From contig NZ_JAAWWD010000004.1 of assembly GCF_021404545.1 (NCBI RefSeq), positions 80,179 through 144,178 of the forward strand: a DNA stretch of 64,000 nt. Direction: 5' to 3'. Shown here piece by piece: positions 26,160 through 35,962 of this stretch. The position numbers and the translations under genes are program-made. Numbering within the stretch: position 1 is the first letter of the stretch; every line of letters starts with the position of its first letter. This stretch comes from Aestuariivita sp. (lineage in GTDB: Bacteria; Pseudomonadota; Alphaproteobacteria; Rhodobacterales; Rhodobacteraceae). The notes under the pieces are model-generated. The model was not told where the DNA came from, ran no database searches, and saw nothing but the letters and a program-made list of their open reading frames with translations.

Positions 26160-28043
26160 ATGCCCTTGACCCTCGATAAAACCATCGCGGCCCTGGCCGT
26201 CTGCCTGGCGCTTTTTCATCTGATCGTGGCGTCGCCGTTTGTGTTGCTGCCCGATCTGGTCCTGCGCGGCACGCATTTGCTGTTGTCGCTGGTCATTGGC
26301 TTTTTGATCTATGGGATGGTCGGCGGCACCGTACGCAAGGGTGTCGATGGGGTGCTGGTCGCGCTCTCGATCATCTGTGTCGGCTACCTGATCGTATTTC
26401 ACAGCTCAATCGTGGTCCGCCCGCCCTGGACCCAGTCGGCGACACCGATGGAGCTTTTCGTTGCCATAGGAACGGTCGTGTTGGTGCTGGAACTGACCCG
26501 GCGCACGCTTGGGATGGCGATTACCGGCCTCTGTCTTGTCTTCATTCTTTATGGATTTCTCGGTCCGAGCCTGCGGCATGTGGAAATCCTGCGCCCCCTT
26601 GCCCATAGCGGGGTGGATCTTAATGAGTTCGTCGATCAGATGTATTTCAGTTTTGAGGGCATCTTTGGCGTGGCCCTCGGAGTGTCGACCAACTTCATCT
26701 TTCTCTTCGTGGTTTTCGGTGCCCTGTTACAGGTGATTGGCGGTGGGGACTTCTTTGTGAATGTCACCAAGGCGGCAACGGGGGCAACTCGCGGGGGGCC
26801 CGCCAAGATGGCGGTTGTCGCCAGCGCGTTGATGGGCACGATGTCTGGCAGCTCTGTCGCCAATGTCGCCACGACCGGCGCCATTACCATCCCGATGATG
26901 AAACGGCTTGGCTATCCCAAGACCTTTGCCGGTGCCGTCGAGGCGGTCGCGTCCACCGGCGGGCAAATCACCCCGCCGATCATGGGGGCAGCCGCATTCC
27001 TGATGGCCGCAATCCTGGGCGTCAGCTACCAGGAGGTCATCACCGCCGCAGCCTTGCCCGCACTGCTCTTTTTTGCGTCGCTCTTTGCCGCCGTGCATTG
27101 GGAGGCGCTGAAACATGGGTTGCAACCGATGCAGCGCAGCGCGCGCGGCGCGACGTGGCGCGAATTCAAGGCCGGATGGACCTTTCTGTTGCCACTGGTG
27201 GTGATCATGAGCTTTCTGATGATGGGCTACACACCGACCCTGTCTGCCTTCTTCGGCGTGATGGCAACGCTTGCGACGCCGTTCTTGCGCCGCTCGACCC
27301 GGGTGTCGCCCGCGGTGTTGGCCAAGGGGCTTGAACTGGGCGCGCGGGCCGGGGTGACGGTGGCGATCGCCTGCGCTTCGGCCGGTATCATAGTCGGGAT
27401 CGTGCAGATTTCGGGGCTGGGCTTTCGATTCAGCAGTCTGGTCATCGCTTTTGCCGACGGCAATCTCTATGCGGCCCTGTTTCTGGCAATGGTGGCGGCG
27501 TTCATCTTTGGCATGGGGATGCCGACGACACCCGCCTACATCATTCAGGCCACGCTGGTCGCGCCGGCTCTGGTGGATCTGGGGGCCGATCCGCTCGCCG
27601 CGCATCTCTTTGTGTTCTATTATGCGGTGCTGGGACAGATCACGCCGCCCGTGGCGGTGGCCGCCTTTGCAGCCGCCCCTATCGCTGGGACAAGCTCGAC
27701 CTCGGTGGGGTGGCGGGCCTTTGCGTTGGGCGTCCCGGCCTATGTCATTCCGTTTCTGTTCGTGGCGAACCCTGAGCTTCTGGGGCAGGGCACATGGACG
27801 GACCTTGTTGTGGTACTGGCGCGATCGGGCATTGCCATCGTATGCCTGTCAATCATGCTGACCGGCTGGCTGGGCGGCCGTCCGCTGCGCTGGTTGGGGC
27901 GCGGTGCGTTCCTGATCTCGGCTGTTTTGATGATCACACCCAGCCTTGTGCTAAGCGCGCTGGGTCTCGCCGCGATAATCTGTGTATGGCTTTTTCAAAG
28001 ATACGAGCCGTTTGGGCCGCGATCGGAAAGGGGCGGAGCATGA
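26160..28043 (+). CDS. TRAP transporter fused permease (DctQM-type, TAXI-associated)
   Basis: A 627-aa integral membrane protein fusing a four-helix DctQ-like part (residues 1-130) with a 12-helix DctM-like part. Family signatures include GTMSGSSVANVATTGAITIPMMKRLGYP, STGGQITPPIMGAAAFLMA and GMGMPTTPAYIIQATLVAPAL. It imports ligand bound by the TAXI receptor using a Na+ or H+ gradient. The stop overlaps the start of the RidA gene (ATGA), so the three genes form one operon. Confidence 0.92.
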   Translation: MPLTLDKTIAALAVCLALFHLIVASPFVLLPDLVLRGTHLLLSLVIGFLIYGMVGGTVRKGVDGVLVALSIICVGYLIVFHSSIVVRPPWTQSATPMELFVAIGTVVLVLELTRRTLGMAITGLCLVFILYGFLGPSLRHVEILRPLAHSGVDLNEFVDQMYFSFEGIFGVALGVSTNFIFLFVVFGALLQVIGGGDFFVNVTKAATGATRGGPAKMAVVASALMGTMSGSSVANVATTGAITIPMMKRLGYPKTFAGAVEAVASTGGQITPPIMGAAAFLMAAILGVSYQEVITAAALPALLFFASLFAAVHWEALKHGLQPMQRSARGATWREFKAGWTFLLPLVVIMSFLMMGYTPTLSAFFGVMATLATPFLRRSTRVSPAVLAKGLELGARAGVTVAIACASAGIIVGIVQISGLGFRFSSLVIAFADGNLYAALFLAMVAAFIFGMGMPTTPAYIIQATLVAPALVDLGADPLAAHLFVFYYAVLGQITPPVAVAAFAAAPIAGTSSTSVGWRAFALGVPAYVIPFLFVANPELLGQGTWTDLVVVLARSGIAIVCLSIMLTGWLGGRPLRWLGRGAFLISAVLMITPSLVLSALGLAAIICVWLFQRYEPFGPRSERGGA

Positions 28044-28543
28044 CTGAGACACCGACGCGGTTTGCCGCCGACGAGGCCGATCCAGTGGTGGATCTGACGA
28101 AGGTCATCCCGAGCTTGCCCACCCCCGAAGGCACGCGCTATCCCTATGATCTGGTCACGATTGAAGGCGGCACTGCCTATCTGGCCGGGCAGATCCCCAA
28201 ACAGAATGGACGCCTTGCCTATGTCGGTAAGGTTGGCAGTGATGTCGGGGTCGAGCAGGCGGCAGTCGCGGCGCGGATTTGCGCGCAGCAGGCCTTGGCT
28301 TGGCTGAACCGGTCAGCGGGCGGGCTGGAGAACCTCAATCGTCTGCTGCGTCTGACCTGCTATGTGGCGCATGATGATACCTTTTCGGATATCTCGTCGG
28401 TCGCCGATGGGGCCTCGCAATATCTGATCGCGACGCTGGGGGATGCCGGGCGCCATACGCGCGCTGTCATCGGTGTCAAAAGCCTCCCCAGAAACGCGCC
28501 GGTCCTGATCGAGGTGACCGCCTCGCTGCGGGGCCCGGTCTGA
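28040..28543 (+). CDS. RidA-family (YjgF/YER057c) deaminase-like protein
   Basis: A 167-aa RidA-superfamily protein starting at ATG 28040, overlapping the permease stop by 4 nt; the open frame upstream is only shadow. Typical segments are AYLAGQIPKQNGRLAYVGKVG and the C-terminal HTRAVIGVKSLPRNAPVLIEV with the conserved arginine that binds the substrate carboxylate. RidA proteins hydrolyse reactive enamines/imines made by PLP or flavin enzymes. Coupling to the transporter suggests the imported ligand passes through an imine intermediate. Confidence 0.88.
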   Translation: MTETPTRFAADEADPVVDLTKVIPSLPTPEGTRYPYDLVTIEGGTAYLAGQIPKQNGRLAYVGKVGSDVGVEQAAVAARICAQQALAWLNRSAGGLENLNRLLRLTCYVAHDDTFSDISSVADGASQYLIATLGDAGRHTRAVIGVKSLPRNAPVLIEVTASLRGPV

Positions 28544-28662
28544 CCTCGCCCAAGGGCAGGGCGCCGCAATCTCGCAGGAAAACGGGCGACCGCCCCGATG
28601 GGCTTGCCGCCTGTTCCGCAGGCCATCGTTTCGCGGGTGGCCGAGGATCGTACGCGCCCCGA

Positions 28663-29397
28663 TCAGGCGGGCCCGGCCCCGGCTCTGGATTGTTGATCGG
28701 TGGGAACCAGGATCGGCCAGGCCGCGGCGTTCAGAGCATCCCAACGAGCCGGAGGTATCTCGATGCCGCGTTCCAGCGCTTGTGTATAATTGGCAGCCAA
28801 CTGCGCCGCGGATACTTCAAAACGCTCTAACTCCGGGTGCTCTGCCTGGCGTGTGACCGCATCCGCCAGCAAGGCCGGCCGATTGGTGCAGATGATCGTC
28901 ACCGTCGAGAGATCCTTGGCGGCCTCCGGAGCTTCGATACGCCAGTAATGTGGAAATGCCGCCCCCGCTTCGAAACTGGCGCCATGCGATCCAGCCGGGT
29001 CCGTCCAATAGGCACAGATGAACACATCCTGTTGCGCGACCTGCGACAAGGCGTGCAGGATCAGATCGGGAAAGCGGCAATTGGCAAGCTCGACGATGGC
29101 AAAGCCGGTCTTGCGCGCCTTTGCACAGGCCAGATGCGCCGCCAAAGAACCGTGTTCGCAGATGTCGGCCTCTCTGGCGTCGATAACCGCGATATCGTCG
29201 TTTTCAAAAACCAGCTGCGGCGGCGCGCTGTCCGTTGGGGCCGTCGGCGGCAGCGGGATGCGGTCGAACCCACCCAGGCCACACATATGCGACCACGTGA
29301 CAAGCTGGGCTGCATCTTCGTAATCGCCGATATCATGCCCTGCCCCTTCATAGGCCCGTGACAAGGCGGCGATCATCTCATTGCGGGATACTCTCAT
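28663..29397 (-). CDS. DUF3726 family protein
   Basis: A 244-aa protein whose start (MRVSRNEMIAALSRAYEGAG, then YEDAAQLVTWSHMCGLGGFDR) looks like DUF3726. No catalytic motif, signal peptide or membrane helix is evident. It overlaps the end of the 566-aa upstream gene by 4 nt, so both are co-translated, and it is convergent with the TRAP-RidA operon. Function unknown. Confidence 0.65.
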   Translation of the reverse strand: MRVSRNEMIAALSRAYEGAGHDIGDYEDAAQLVTWSHMCGLGGFDRIPLPPTAPTDSAPPQLVFENDDIAVIDAREADICEHGSLAAHLACAKARKTGFAIVELANCRFPDLILHALSQVAQQDVFICAYWTDPAGSHGASFEAGAAFPHYWRIEAPEAAKDLSTVTIICTNRPALLADAVTRQAEHPELERFEVSAAQLAANYTQALERGIEIPPARWDALNAAAWPILVPTDQQSRAGAGPA

Positions 29398-31094
29398 GCT
29401 GCGGCCTCCGACATCTCGGGTTTCAACGGCAGGAACCAGCTGTCATAAGTCTGCCCGATATCGTCGATCAGCGGGGCGCCCTGATACATCGTGTTGCGAA
29501 CCCAAAGCTTGGAGCGCGGATCGAATTTGCTGACACCGAAAAAGGCCAGTTTGCAGCGCAGCAGATCCATGGGGCGAACATGACGGTCCGCCAGATTTGC
29601 GCGGATTTCAGCATAGGTCTGTCGCGACATGGTCTGGATGCGGCGGACGATACTTTTCAGCGCTGGATGGCGCAGCAGGAAATGCACCACATCGCTGTCA
29701 GGATGCACCTCGAGATCTTCGATCAATAGATCATAGCACGCCCGCACCCGGCGACCGATGGGCAGGGGCATTTGCTTTTCAACACCCGGGTCGGCACCGG
29801 CAAAACCCAGGCGCGGTTCAAGCTTTTCTTCGGACCGATACCAGAACGCATCCGAATTGGCCGGGTCTGAAAAGTCGATCTCCAACGCCCAGTCATAGCG
29901 GGTTTCGATCACATCGCGAAGCTCGGCCGTGCTCATCGCGGGGTCAATCACCGGGTTCGGTGTGACGGCAAACCGCTCCTCCAGATCGTTCACAAGCTCA
30001 GGATGGATTTCCAGGCAGATAGCGTGGATCAGTTCCTGTGTCTCCAGGCTCCAGCTGTCGCGTGCATGATCCGACAGAACCGACCAGGTCTCAAGCGAAG
30101 CGCCCTGAGCTGTCATCCATGCATCGACCAGCGGCAGTTCCGCAATCAGCACGCGGTTGCGCTCGATCTGCTCGGCGTCGCTGGTCCGGCTTTCCGCGAA
30201 ATGCTGTTTGGCGCGGCTCACCAGGTCGTGAAAAAGACCGATGCGCCAATCGGTCGGCGTTGCCTTGTGCAGAACCTGTGCCAGGGCGGCCTCGCGCATT
30301 GCCACCCATTGGCTGAACAGTTCGCCATGATTGACCAGGTAAGGCGCCATACCCAGGCCAGTGGAATTGCCGATCCCGAAAAAGCGTTTCAGCCGATCAT
30401 CCAGGGCAACGGCCATGTGTGGGGCGCGCGCCATGGCGATATGATCGATCTGGTCCAGGCTGAACTGGCGCAGCATGTAACAGATGAACATCTCGGGCGC
30501 GAAGGGGCGATCGAAATCGGCGAATTTCGCGCGCACCTTATTCCAGTCGGCCATTCCCAGCTTGCCGCTGCCATAGACCGCGGTGGTCCGGTAGAGATAT
30601 CCGACATCCGCAATCCGGTCTGCATCCGGTTGCCGACCGGCGCAAAGCTCGTCCAGCACATAGCTAAACAGGCGCGAACTGCGATTGGCGCGCGACAGGC
30701 TGAACACCCGCGCATCCACGCGCCCGGCCTCCTGTTTGGGCACGTTGCGATGCAACTCTTCCAGCCAGACGTCATCAACCTGGCCTTCGCACAGCGCCAT
30801 CGTCAGATCCCAGCGCGTCGCGATCACCCGGTCATTGCGGTCTTCGTCCGACAGATATTCGGAAAACAGCACGAAGCTGTATCTGTCGCGCGGTGTTTCG
30901 ATCCCGTAGATCGCCGTTCCGTAACCGTGCTCATCCAGGTCAAAGCGGTCGCGGGTGATGACCCATTCCTCTTTCATGATCCGCCGCACCAATGTGCGCA
31001 TGAAGCTGAGCGTGGAGGAATGCAGCGATCCCAGCCGCGCAAGATCCATCACCTCGGCCTCGGGCCGCATTTTATCCGATAAGGCTGCAAACAT
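29394..31094 (-). CDS. Unrecognised 566-aa cytoplasmic protein
   Basis: I do not recognise this family. The start is ATG at 31094 (MFAALSDKMRPEAEVMDLARLGSLHSS); sequence upstream in the frame overlaps the LysR gene. It is soluble, without signal or membrane helices. Noticeable blocks are MKEEWVITRDRFDLDEHGYG near 45, FDRPFAPEMFICYMLRQFSLDQIDHIAMARAPH near 190-225, GLGMAPYLVNHGELFSQWV near 250 and a C-terminal YQGAPLIDDIGQTYDSWFLP. The many conserved-looking H, E, D and Y residues suggest an enzyme. Its start lies 87 bp from a perfect LysR-type dyad and it is coupled to DUF3726. Confidence 0.7.
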   Translation of the reverse strand: MFAALSDKMRPEAEVMDLARLGSLHSSTLSFMRTLVRRIMKEEWVITRDRFDLDEHGYGTAIYGIETPRDRYSFVLFSEYLSDEDRNDRVIATRWDLTMALCEGQVDDVWLEELHRNVPKQEAGRVDARVFSLSRANRSSRLFSYVLDELCAGRQPDADRIADVGYLYRTTAVYGSGKLGMADWNKVRAKFADFDRPFAPEMFICYMLRQFSLDQIDHIAMARAPHMAVALDDRLKRFFGIGNSTGLGMAPYLVNHGELFSQWVAMREAALAQVLHKATPTDWRIGLFHDLVSRAKQHFAESRTSDAEQIERNRVLIAELPLVDAWMTAQGASLETWSVLSDHARDSWSLETQELIHAICLEIHPELVNDLEERFAVTPNPVIDPAMSTAELRDVIETRYDWALEIDFSDPANSDAFWYRSEEKLEPRLGFAGADPGVEKQMPLPIGRRVRACYDLLIEDLEVHPDSDVVHFLLRHPALKSIVRRIQTMSRQTYAEIRANLADRHVRPMDLLRCKLAFFGVSKFDPRSKLWVRNTMYQGAPLIDDIGQTYDSWFLPLKPEMSEAAA

Positions 31095-31180
31095 GTCCCG
31101 TCCTCCCCAACGACTGTTGCTGTGGGGCAAAGCTTTGAGCAGACGGATGTCAAAGTAAAATTTGAAGATTCGAGCAATCC

Positions 31181-31195
31181 ATAAGCAGGTCTTAT
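31181..31195. promoter_or_regulatory. Perfect LysR-type T-N11-A operator
   Basis: ATAAGCAGGTCTTAT is a perfect 5-bp-arm palindrome with 5-bp centre and T-N11-A spacing. It lies 87 bp before the 566-aa gene and just after the upstream LysR stop at 31199, so that LysR protein probably controls the two-gene unit. Confidence 0.55.
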
Positions 31196-31198
31196 AAA

Positions 31199-32161
31199 TC
31201 AATCCTCTGGGTGTATTGCTTCGACCGTGTGGTCGGAAAATGAGGCCGAAAGCGACGGCCCGCTGTCCAGCAAATGCCGAAGAAAGGCTTGTGCCGCCCC
31301 GGATAGCGGGCGCGACCGGGGCGCGATGAGCTGCAACTCGCGATAAAGCACCGGCCCGGAGAGCGGTCTGTAGACCAGCGAGGGGTTGAGGTAATCGGGT
31401 GCTGCCAGCGCGGGAAGGGCGGTAACTGCCGTGCCATTCTCGACCAACCCAACCAGGGCAGAGATGGTCAAGACGGTGAAATCGGGGTTCCGGACCGATT
31501 CGGGCAACGCATCGCGGTCGCGGGTCAGGCGGCTGATCCCGGTATCTTCGGCCATGCCCACGAAGGACAGATCGGCCAGGCAACTCCATCTGAGCGGAGT
31601 GTCACGCCCGGCCAGATCGTGATCGGCCCGGCAGATCAGCCCCATCCGGTCACGGATGAAGGGGCGGAACGAGAGGTCTGGAGTGTTCGACCATATGTTC
31701 GAGATGCCGAAATCCGCAGCACCGTTCAGAACCTGGGTTTCGACCCCGCGCCCATTGTCGTCCTGAGTATGGACTGTCACGTCCGGCGCCAGCGCGGCAT
31801 AGCTGCGAATAGCCTTCGGCAGGACCCGGATGGCGACCGAGGGCAGGGCAGCTATTCGGATCCGATTGTCTTGCCGTTCGGCGCTGGCCCGTGCCGACAG
31901 GATCGCCGCATCGACCTCCCGCAGGATGGCCTGGGCTTTGGGCAGGAGCTCTTCACCCTGCGCTGTTACCGACACCGACCGCGTGGTCCGCAAGAGCAAG
32001 GGAACCCCCACAATATCCTCGAATTGCTGTATACTGAGGGTGAGGGCGGGTTGGGAGATCGCCATGACCGTCGCCGCACGGCTGAATGATCCGCATTCGG
32101 CGACATGGACAAAGGCGCGAAAATGCCTGAGCGACAGGTTGCGGGCGATCTTGTTGTCCAT
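31199..32161 (-). CDS. LysR-family transcriptional regulator
   Basis: A 320-aa LysR protein. ATG at 32161 (MDNKIARNLSLRHFRAFVHVAECGS) is preferred over an upstream TTG. The helix-turn-helix is GSFSRAATVMAISQPALTLSIQQFEDIVG, and the effector domain ends with a long hydrophilic tail. It is directly upstream of, and co-directional with, the 566-aa/DUF3726 pair, with an operator-like dyad between them. Confidence 0.9.
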   Translation of the reverse strand: MDNKIARNLSLRHFRAFVHVAECGSFSRAATVMAISQPALTLSIQQFEDIVGVPLLLRTTRSVSVTAQGEELLPKAQAILREVDAAILSARASAERQDNRIRIAALPSVAIRVLPKAIRSYAALAPDVTVHTQDDNGRGVETQVLNGAADFGISNIWSNTPDLSFRPFIRDRMGLICRADHDLAGRDTPLRWSCLADLSFVGMAEDTGISRLTRDRDALPESVRNPDFTVLTISALVGLVENGTAVTALPALAAPDYLNPSLVYRPLSGPVLYRELQLIAPRSRPLSGAAQAFLRHLLDSGPSLSASFSDHTVEAIHPED

Positions 32162-32331
32162 AGGATCAGCGTAATGGCTCAAAGCCGGGATTCAAACAGG
32201 TTTCAGCCTGCATGAACGGCCGTGTTACCCCGCGTTCTGACAGGGCGGAGCCTCCATTTTTGGCGCGTCGGAGGCGGAACAGCGGGTGACAGAACGGTGG
32301 TGTTTTGTGGGGTGTTCGCATCGGGCCCGTC

Positions 32332-33231
32332 TCAGTCCAGGATGAAGTTCCTGGGCTGAACCGGGGGCAACGGGACCTGACCCAGCGTTTCGAGGATCGT
32401 GTTGTCACAGGTCCGACAGATCGCGTTCAATGGCAGGGCGTTATCGTTGACGGTGAACGGATCCTCCAATTCTCGCGTCACGGCCTGTAGCCCGAAAAAC
32501 ACATAGGCAACAACCGCCATGATTGCGGGCCCAAACAGCCCAACCGTATCGGTCAGCGCGAAGGGCAGGAACGCGCAGTAGACATAGGTGGTCCGCCGCA
32601 CCAGCAGCGAATAGACGAACGGGACCGGCGTTGTCTTGATGCGCTCGTTGCCGGCTTGTTGCGCCGCAAGCTCGGCCAGGCGAGTGGCCAGCGAGAGCCG
32701 CCCAACCGCGTCGACCCGGCCCGCCACCGAGAGTGCGTTCAAGGCACGCGCGGCCTGGTTGAGCCAATATGCTGCCGCGTTTGAGACCCCTTCGGGGGCC
32801 TCCGCGCGCAAGGACATGTCATCGGCACCGAGCGACTGTGTGGTACCTCGCAGCGCTTCGCGATGGGCATGACAGAAATGCGCGACAGGCATCAAGATGG
32901 CGCGCCGGTCTTCCGTGCAGCCCAGATGTATCAGGCAATCCTGGGATGTTGCGCGCGCACCTGCCACGATGCCGCCCCACAGCTTGCGCGCTTCCCACCA
33001 GCGATCAAAAACGACCGTATTCCGAAACCCCAAAAACAGGGTAAGGGCAACGCCGAACACCCCCATGGATGAGATTGACGGGTTTGGCAGGCGGTCAAAC
33101 GTTGCCGAGAGGGCGTCGATCAGCCCAGCCCAGGCGGCAAACAGAAAAATTTTTGGATAGATCTTGCTCAGGATCGAGCCGCGCATCACGAAAAACAGTC
33201 GCAAGGCCGACGGTTGAGGTCTGACAATCAT
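32332..33231 (-). CDS. Bestrophin-family membrane protein
   Basis: A 299-aa membrane protein of the bestrophin/RFP-TM family. ATG at 33231 (MIVRPQPSALRLFFVMRGSILSKIYP) is chosen because the frame before it is proline-rich shadow. The signature FRNTVVFDRWWEARKLWGGIV follows the second helix, and the C-terminal helices (YVFFGLQAVTRELEDPF) hold the other conserved block. Bacterial bestrophins form pentameric ion channels. It stands alone, with no functional link to its neighbours visible. Confidence 0.85.
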   Translation of the reverse strand: MIVRPQPSALRLFFVMRGSILSKIYPKIFLFAAWAGLIDALSATFDRLPNPSISSMGVFGVALTLFLGFRNTVVFDRWWEARKLWGGIVAGARATSQDCLIHLGCTEDRRAILMPVAHFCHAHREALRGTTQSLGADDMSLRAEAPEGVSNAAAYWLNQAARALNALSVAGRVDAVGRLSLATRLAELAAQQAGNERIKTTPVPFVYSLLVRRTTYVYCAFLPFALTDTVGLFGPAIMAVVAYVFFGLQAVTRELEDPFTVNDNALPLNAICRTCDNTILETLGQVPLPPVQPRNFILD

Positions 33232-33378
33232 CTGTGTCTCATCGTGGATCGGGGCGGCGTCACCAGGTGACGGGCGCGGTGTGCACCGACCTGGCCGCGC
33301 CTGGGCATCAGGTGCGTTTCTGCGGCTTTGGGTGAGGTCTTCGGGCACCAAGTGGTGCCCGAAGTGGGACGGCTGGGC

Positions 33379-34923
33379 TCAGCTCTCTTTTCCTTTCGCC
33401 AAGGTGATGCGCAAGGCATCCCAGAGCGACGGCAGCAAGATGAGCGATACCGGCACAGCGGTGACCACGATAAAGCTTTGCAGCTTTGAGACCCCGCCGG
33501 AGCCGACTGAGATCAGGATAATGGCCATAATCCCCATGACCACGCCCCAGCACACCCGAATTGCGGTCGAAGGGGTGTCGCCATCGCTCATCGTGGCGGC
33601 AATGACATAGCTCATCGAATCACCCGTCGTAGCCACGAAAATGGTGGTCAGGATCAGGAACAGGATCGACACGAAAAAGCCCATCGGCAGGTTCGTTGTG
33701 ATCGCGAGCAGGGCAGCAGGCAGATTGAAGCCTTCAAACGCGGTCGAGATCGTGCCCGGTGCGGCCAGCTCCATCGAGATGCCGGTCCCCCCGATGATCG
33801 TGAACCAGAAGTTGGTCACGATGGGCGCCACGATCGAGAGCATGATGATAATCGATCGGATTGACCGACCCCGCGAGACCCGCGCGATGAACATGGCCAT
33901 CAGCGGCCCATAGCCCATGAACCAGCCCCAAAAGAACACCGTCCACCAGCCCAGCCAGCCCGGTTCGCCAAAGACACCGGCATCTCCGCGATAGAGCGCC
34001 ATCTGAAAGAAGTTGCCGAGATAAGCGCCAAAACCGGTGAAGAACGACTGAAACACGAACCAGGTTGGCCCCGCGACCAGCACAAAGACCAGCAGTGCCG
34101 CGGCCAGCAGGACATTGATCTTGGAAAGAAACTGAATACCCCGAGACAGCCCGGTCATCGCCGAGATGGTGTAAAGTGCGGCAAGCCCCGCGATGACCAT
34201 GGCCTGCGTGGCAAAACCATCGGCAAGCCCGAACAACTCCGACAGCCCATAGCTGACCTGAAGACCAAGAAAACCGATGGGCCCGACAGTGCCCGCGACC
34301 ACCGCAATGATGGCGGAGGCATCGGCGATCACCCCGATCGGGCCATTGATCGCCCGGTCGCCGAACACAGGATACAGTAATGTGCGCGGCGCCAGGGGCA
34401 GCCCTTTTTCATAGTGATAATGCATCAGCATCACAGTGCTGAGCGAGCCCAAGATGGCCCAAGCCAGAAAGCCCCAATGCATAAAGCTTTGTGCGATGGC
34501 AGGGGTGACGGCTTCTGGCGTTCCGCCTTCGGCGCCATAGAGCGGCGGCGAAAACAGGAAATGCGCAATCGGTTCGCCCGCCGCCCAAAACACGCCGCCC
34601 CCGGCCAGGAGCGTGCACATAATCATCGAGCCCCACTGGAAGGTCGTGAATTCCGGTTTCGCCAGCCCTCCCATGATCGCACGGCTGCCCGGCAGAACAC
34701 ACAGAACGAGGCCAATCAGAAAGGTGGCCAGCAACAGGACCTGCCAGTAAAGCCCGAAATAGGTTGCCGCAAAGGCAAACCCCCAATCGACGGCTGCCGA
34801 GAGCGCATCGAGATTGACCAAAGCCAGAAGGCAAAAGGCCACGATAAAGCCGCCCGATATCAAAAAGAGGGGTCTGTTAATCCCGTTGCCCTTGATCCGG
34901 ATACGGATTGATGCGTCTGACAT
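33379..34923 (-). CDS. BCCT-family betaine/carnitine/choline transporter
   Basis: A 514-aa secondary transporter with 12 predicted helices. The substrate-site tryptophan-rich segment GWWTVFFWGWFMGYGPLMAMF and the following FIARVSRGRSIR are diagnostic of BCCT carriers, which import quaternary amines with Na+ or H+, or exchange them. It lies 67 bp after an M19-like gene and probably shares its transcript with the aldehyde dehydrogenase, pointing to uptake of a betaine used as carbon and nitrogen source. Confidence 0.9.
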   Translation of the reverse strand: MSDASIRIRIKGNGINRPLFLISGGFIVAFCLLALVNLDALSAAVDWGFAFAATYFGLYWQVLLLATFLIGLVLCVLPGSRAIMGGLAKPEFTTFQWGSMIMCTLLAGGGVFWAAGEPIAHFLFSPPLYGAEGGTPEAVTPAIAQSFMHWGFLAWAILGSLSTVMLMHYHYEKGLPLAPRTLLYPVFGDRAINGPIGVIADASAIIAVVAGTVGPIGFLGLQVSYGLSELFGLADGFATQAMVIAGLAALYTISAMTGLSRGIQFLSKINVLLAAALLVFVLVAGPTWFVFQSFFTGFGAYLGNFFQMALYRGDAGVFGEPGWLGWWTVFFWGWFMGYGPLMAMFIARVSRGRSIRSIIIMLSIVAPIVTNFWFTIIGGTGISMELAAPGTISTAFEGFNLPAALLAITTNLPMGFFVSILFLILTTIFVATTGDSMSYVIAATMSDGDTPSTAIRVCWGVVMGIMAIILISVGSGGVSKLQSFIVVTAVPVSLILLPSLWDALRITLAKGKES

Positions 34924-34990
34924 GGTTTCCTCCCTGGAAGTGTCATACGGGCCCGATCCGGATCTGGATCCAGGCCCAGGTGTCGCCGCT

Positions 34991-35962
34991 TTATTGCGGC
35001 GTGAAGTTATCCTTGAAAAACCGGTACCAATTGCCGCCCATGATGGAGGCGACTTCCTCCGCGTTCATGCCCACGGCGCGCAGGCCGGCGTCGATATTGC
35101 CGAAATCCCGGTTGTCGCGGAACCAATACGGCATCGGCGGGAACCCCGGCGCGGCGGCCGAGCCTTCGCCATAGTCGATGTCCTTGCTCCAACGGCCCAC
35201 GCGCATCCATTCGACGATCTGGTCGGGCTGGTCCTGGCAGAGATCCGATCCGATGCCCAAAGACTCCACCCCAAAGGTGTCGGCGGTGCGTGCGACCATC
35301 TCGCAAAAGCTCTCGAGGGTGCAGTCCGACTTGTCTTTGAGGTGATGGGGGTAGATCGAAAACCCAAGCATGCCGCCATTTTCTGTCACGGCGCGGATCA
35401 CATCGTCTGATTTGTTGCGGAGCGCTGGGCACCAGGCGTGCGGGTTTGCATGGCTGATGACGATCGGGCGCTCGGACAGTTCGGCGGCTTGGATGGTCGA
35501 TCGATCCGCCGAATGGCTCATGTCGATCACAAGCCCGACGCGGTTCATCTCCTTGATGACCTGCCGACCCATCCGGGTGATGCCGGTATCCTCGGTCTCG
35601 TAGCAGCCCGTGGCCAGCAGCGACTGATTGTTATAGGTGAGCTGCATGAAGCGTGCGCCAAGCGTGTGCAAAATCTCCACCAGACCGATATCGTCCTCGA
35701 TCGGGCTGGGGTTCTGGAACCCAAAGAAGATCGCGGTGCGCCCCGTCTCACGGGCGCGGTCAATGTCGCTGGCCCACTGCCCCTTCATGATCAGGTCGGG
35801 GTATTGCTCGAACCAGCGGTTCCATTTCTCGAAATTCAGAACCGTCTCGCGAAACGTCTCGTGATAGGCGATGGTGACATGGACTGCGTCCACGCCGCCC
35901 TCGCGCATTTGACGAAAGACTTTTTCCGACCAGTTCGCGTATTGCAGGTTGTCGATCCGCAT
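34991..35962 (-). CDS. M19 renal-dipeptidase-like protein with incomplete metal site
   Basis: A 323-aa TIM-barrel protein of the membrane dipeptidase family (COG2355), start ATG 35962 overlapping the dehydrogenase stop (TGATG). Retained ligands are the histidines in VIDMSHSADRS and IVISHANPHAW and the aspartate in GIGSDLCQDQP. The N-terminal HxD is missing (the protein begins MRIDNLQYANWS) and the bridging Glu appears as Gln in FFGFQNPSPIE. A dinuclear dipeptidase site is therefore unlikely. An M19 gene also accompanies glycine-betaine catabolism in Pseudomonas, so a role with betaines fits, but the reaction is unknown. Confidence 0.82.
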   Translation of the reverse strand: MRIDNLQYANWSEKVFRQMREGGVDAVHVTIAYHETFRETVLNFEKWNRWFEQYPDLIMKGQWASDIDRARETGRTAIFFGFQNPSPIEDDIGLVEILHTLGARFMQLTYNNQSLLATGCYETEDTGITRMGRQVIKEMNRVGLVIDMSHSADRSTIQAAELSERPIVISHANPHAWCPALRNKSDDVIRAVTENGGMLGFSIYPHHLKDKSDCTLESFCEMVARTADTFGVESLGIGSDLCQDQPDQIVEWMRVGRWSKDIDYGEGSAAAPGFPPMPYWFRDNRDFGNIDAGLRAVGMNAEEVASIMGGNWYRFFKDNFTPQ

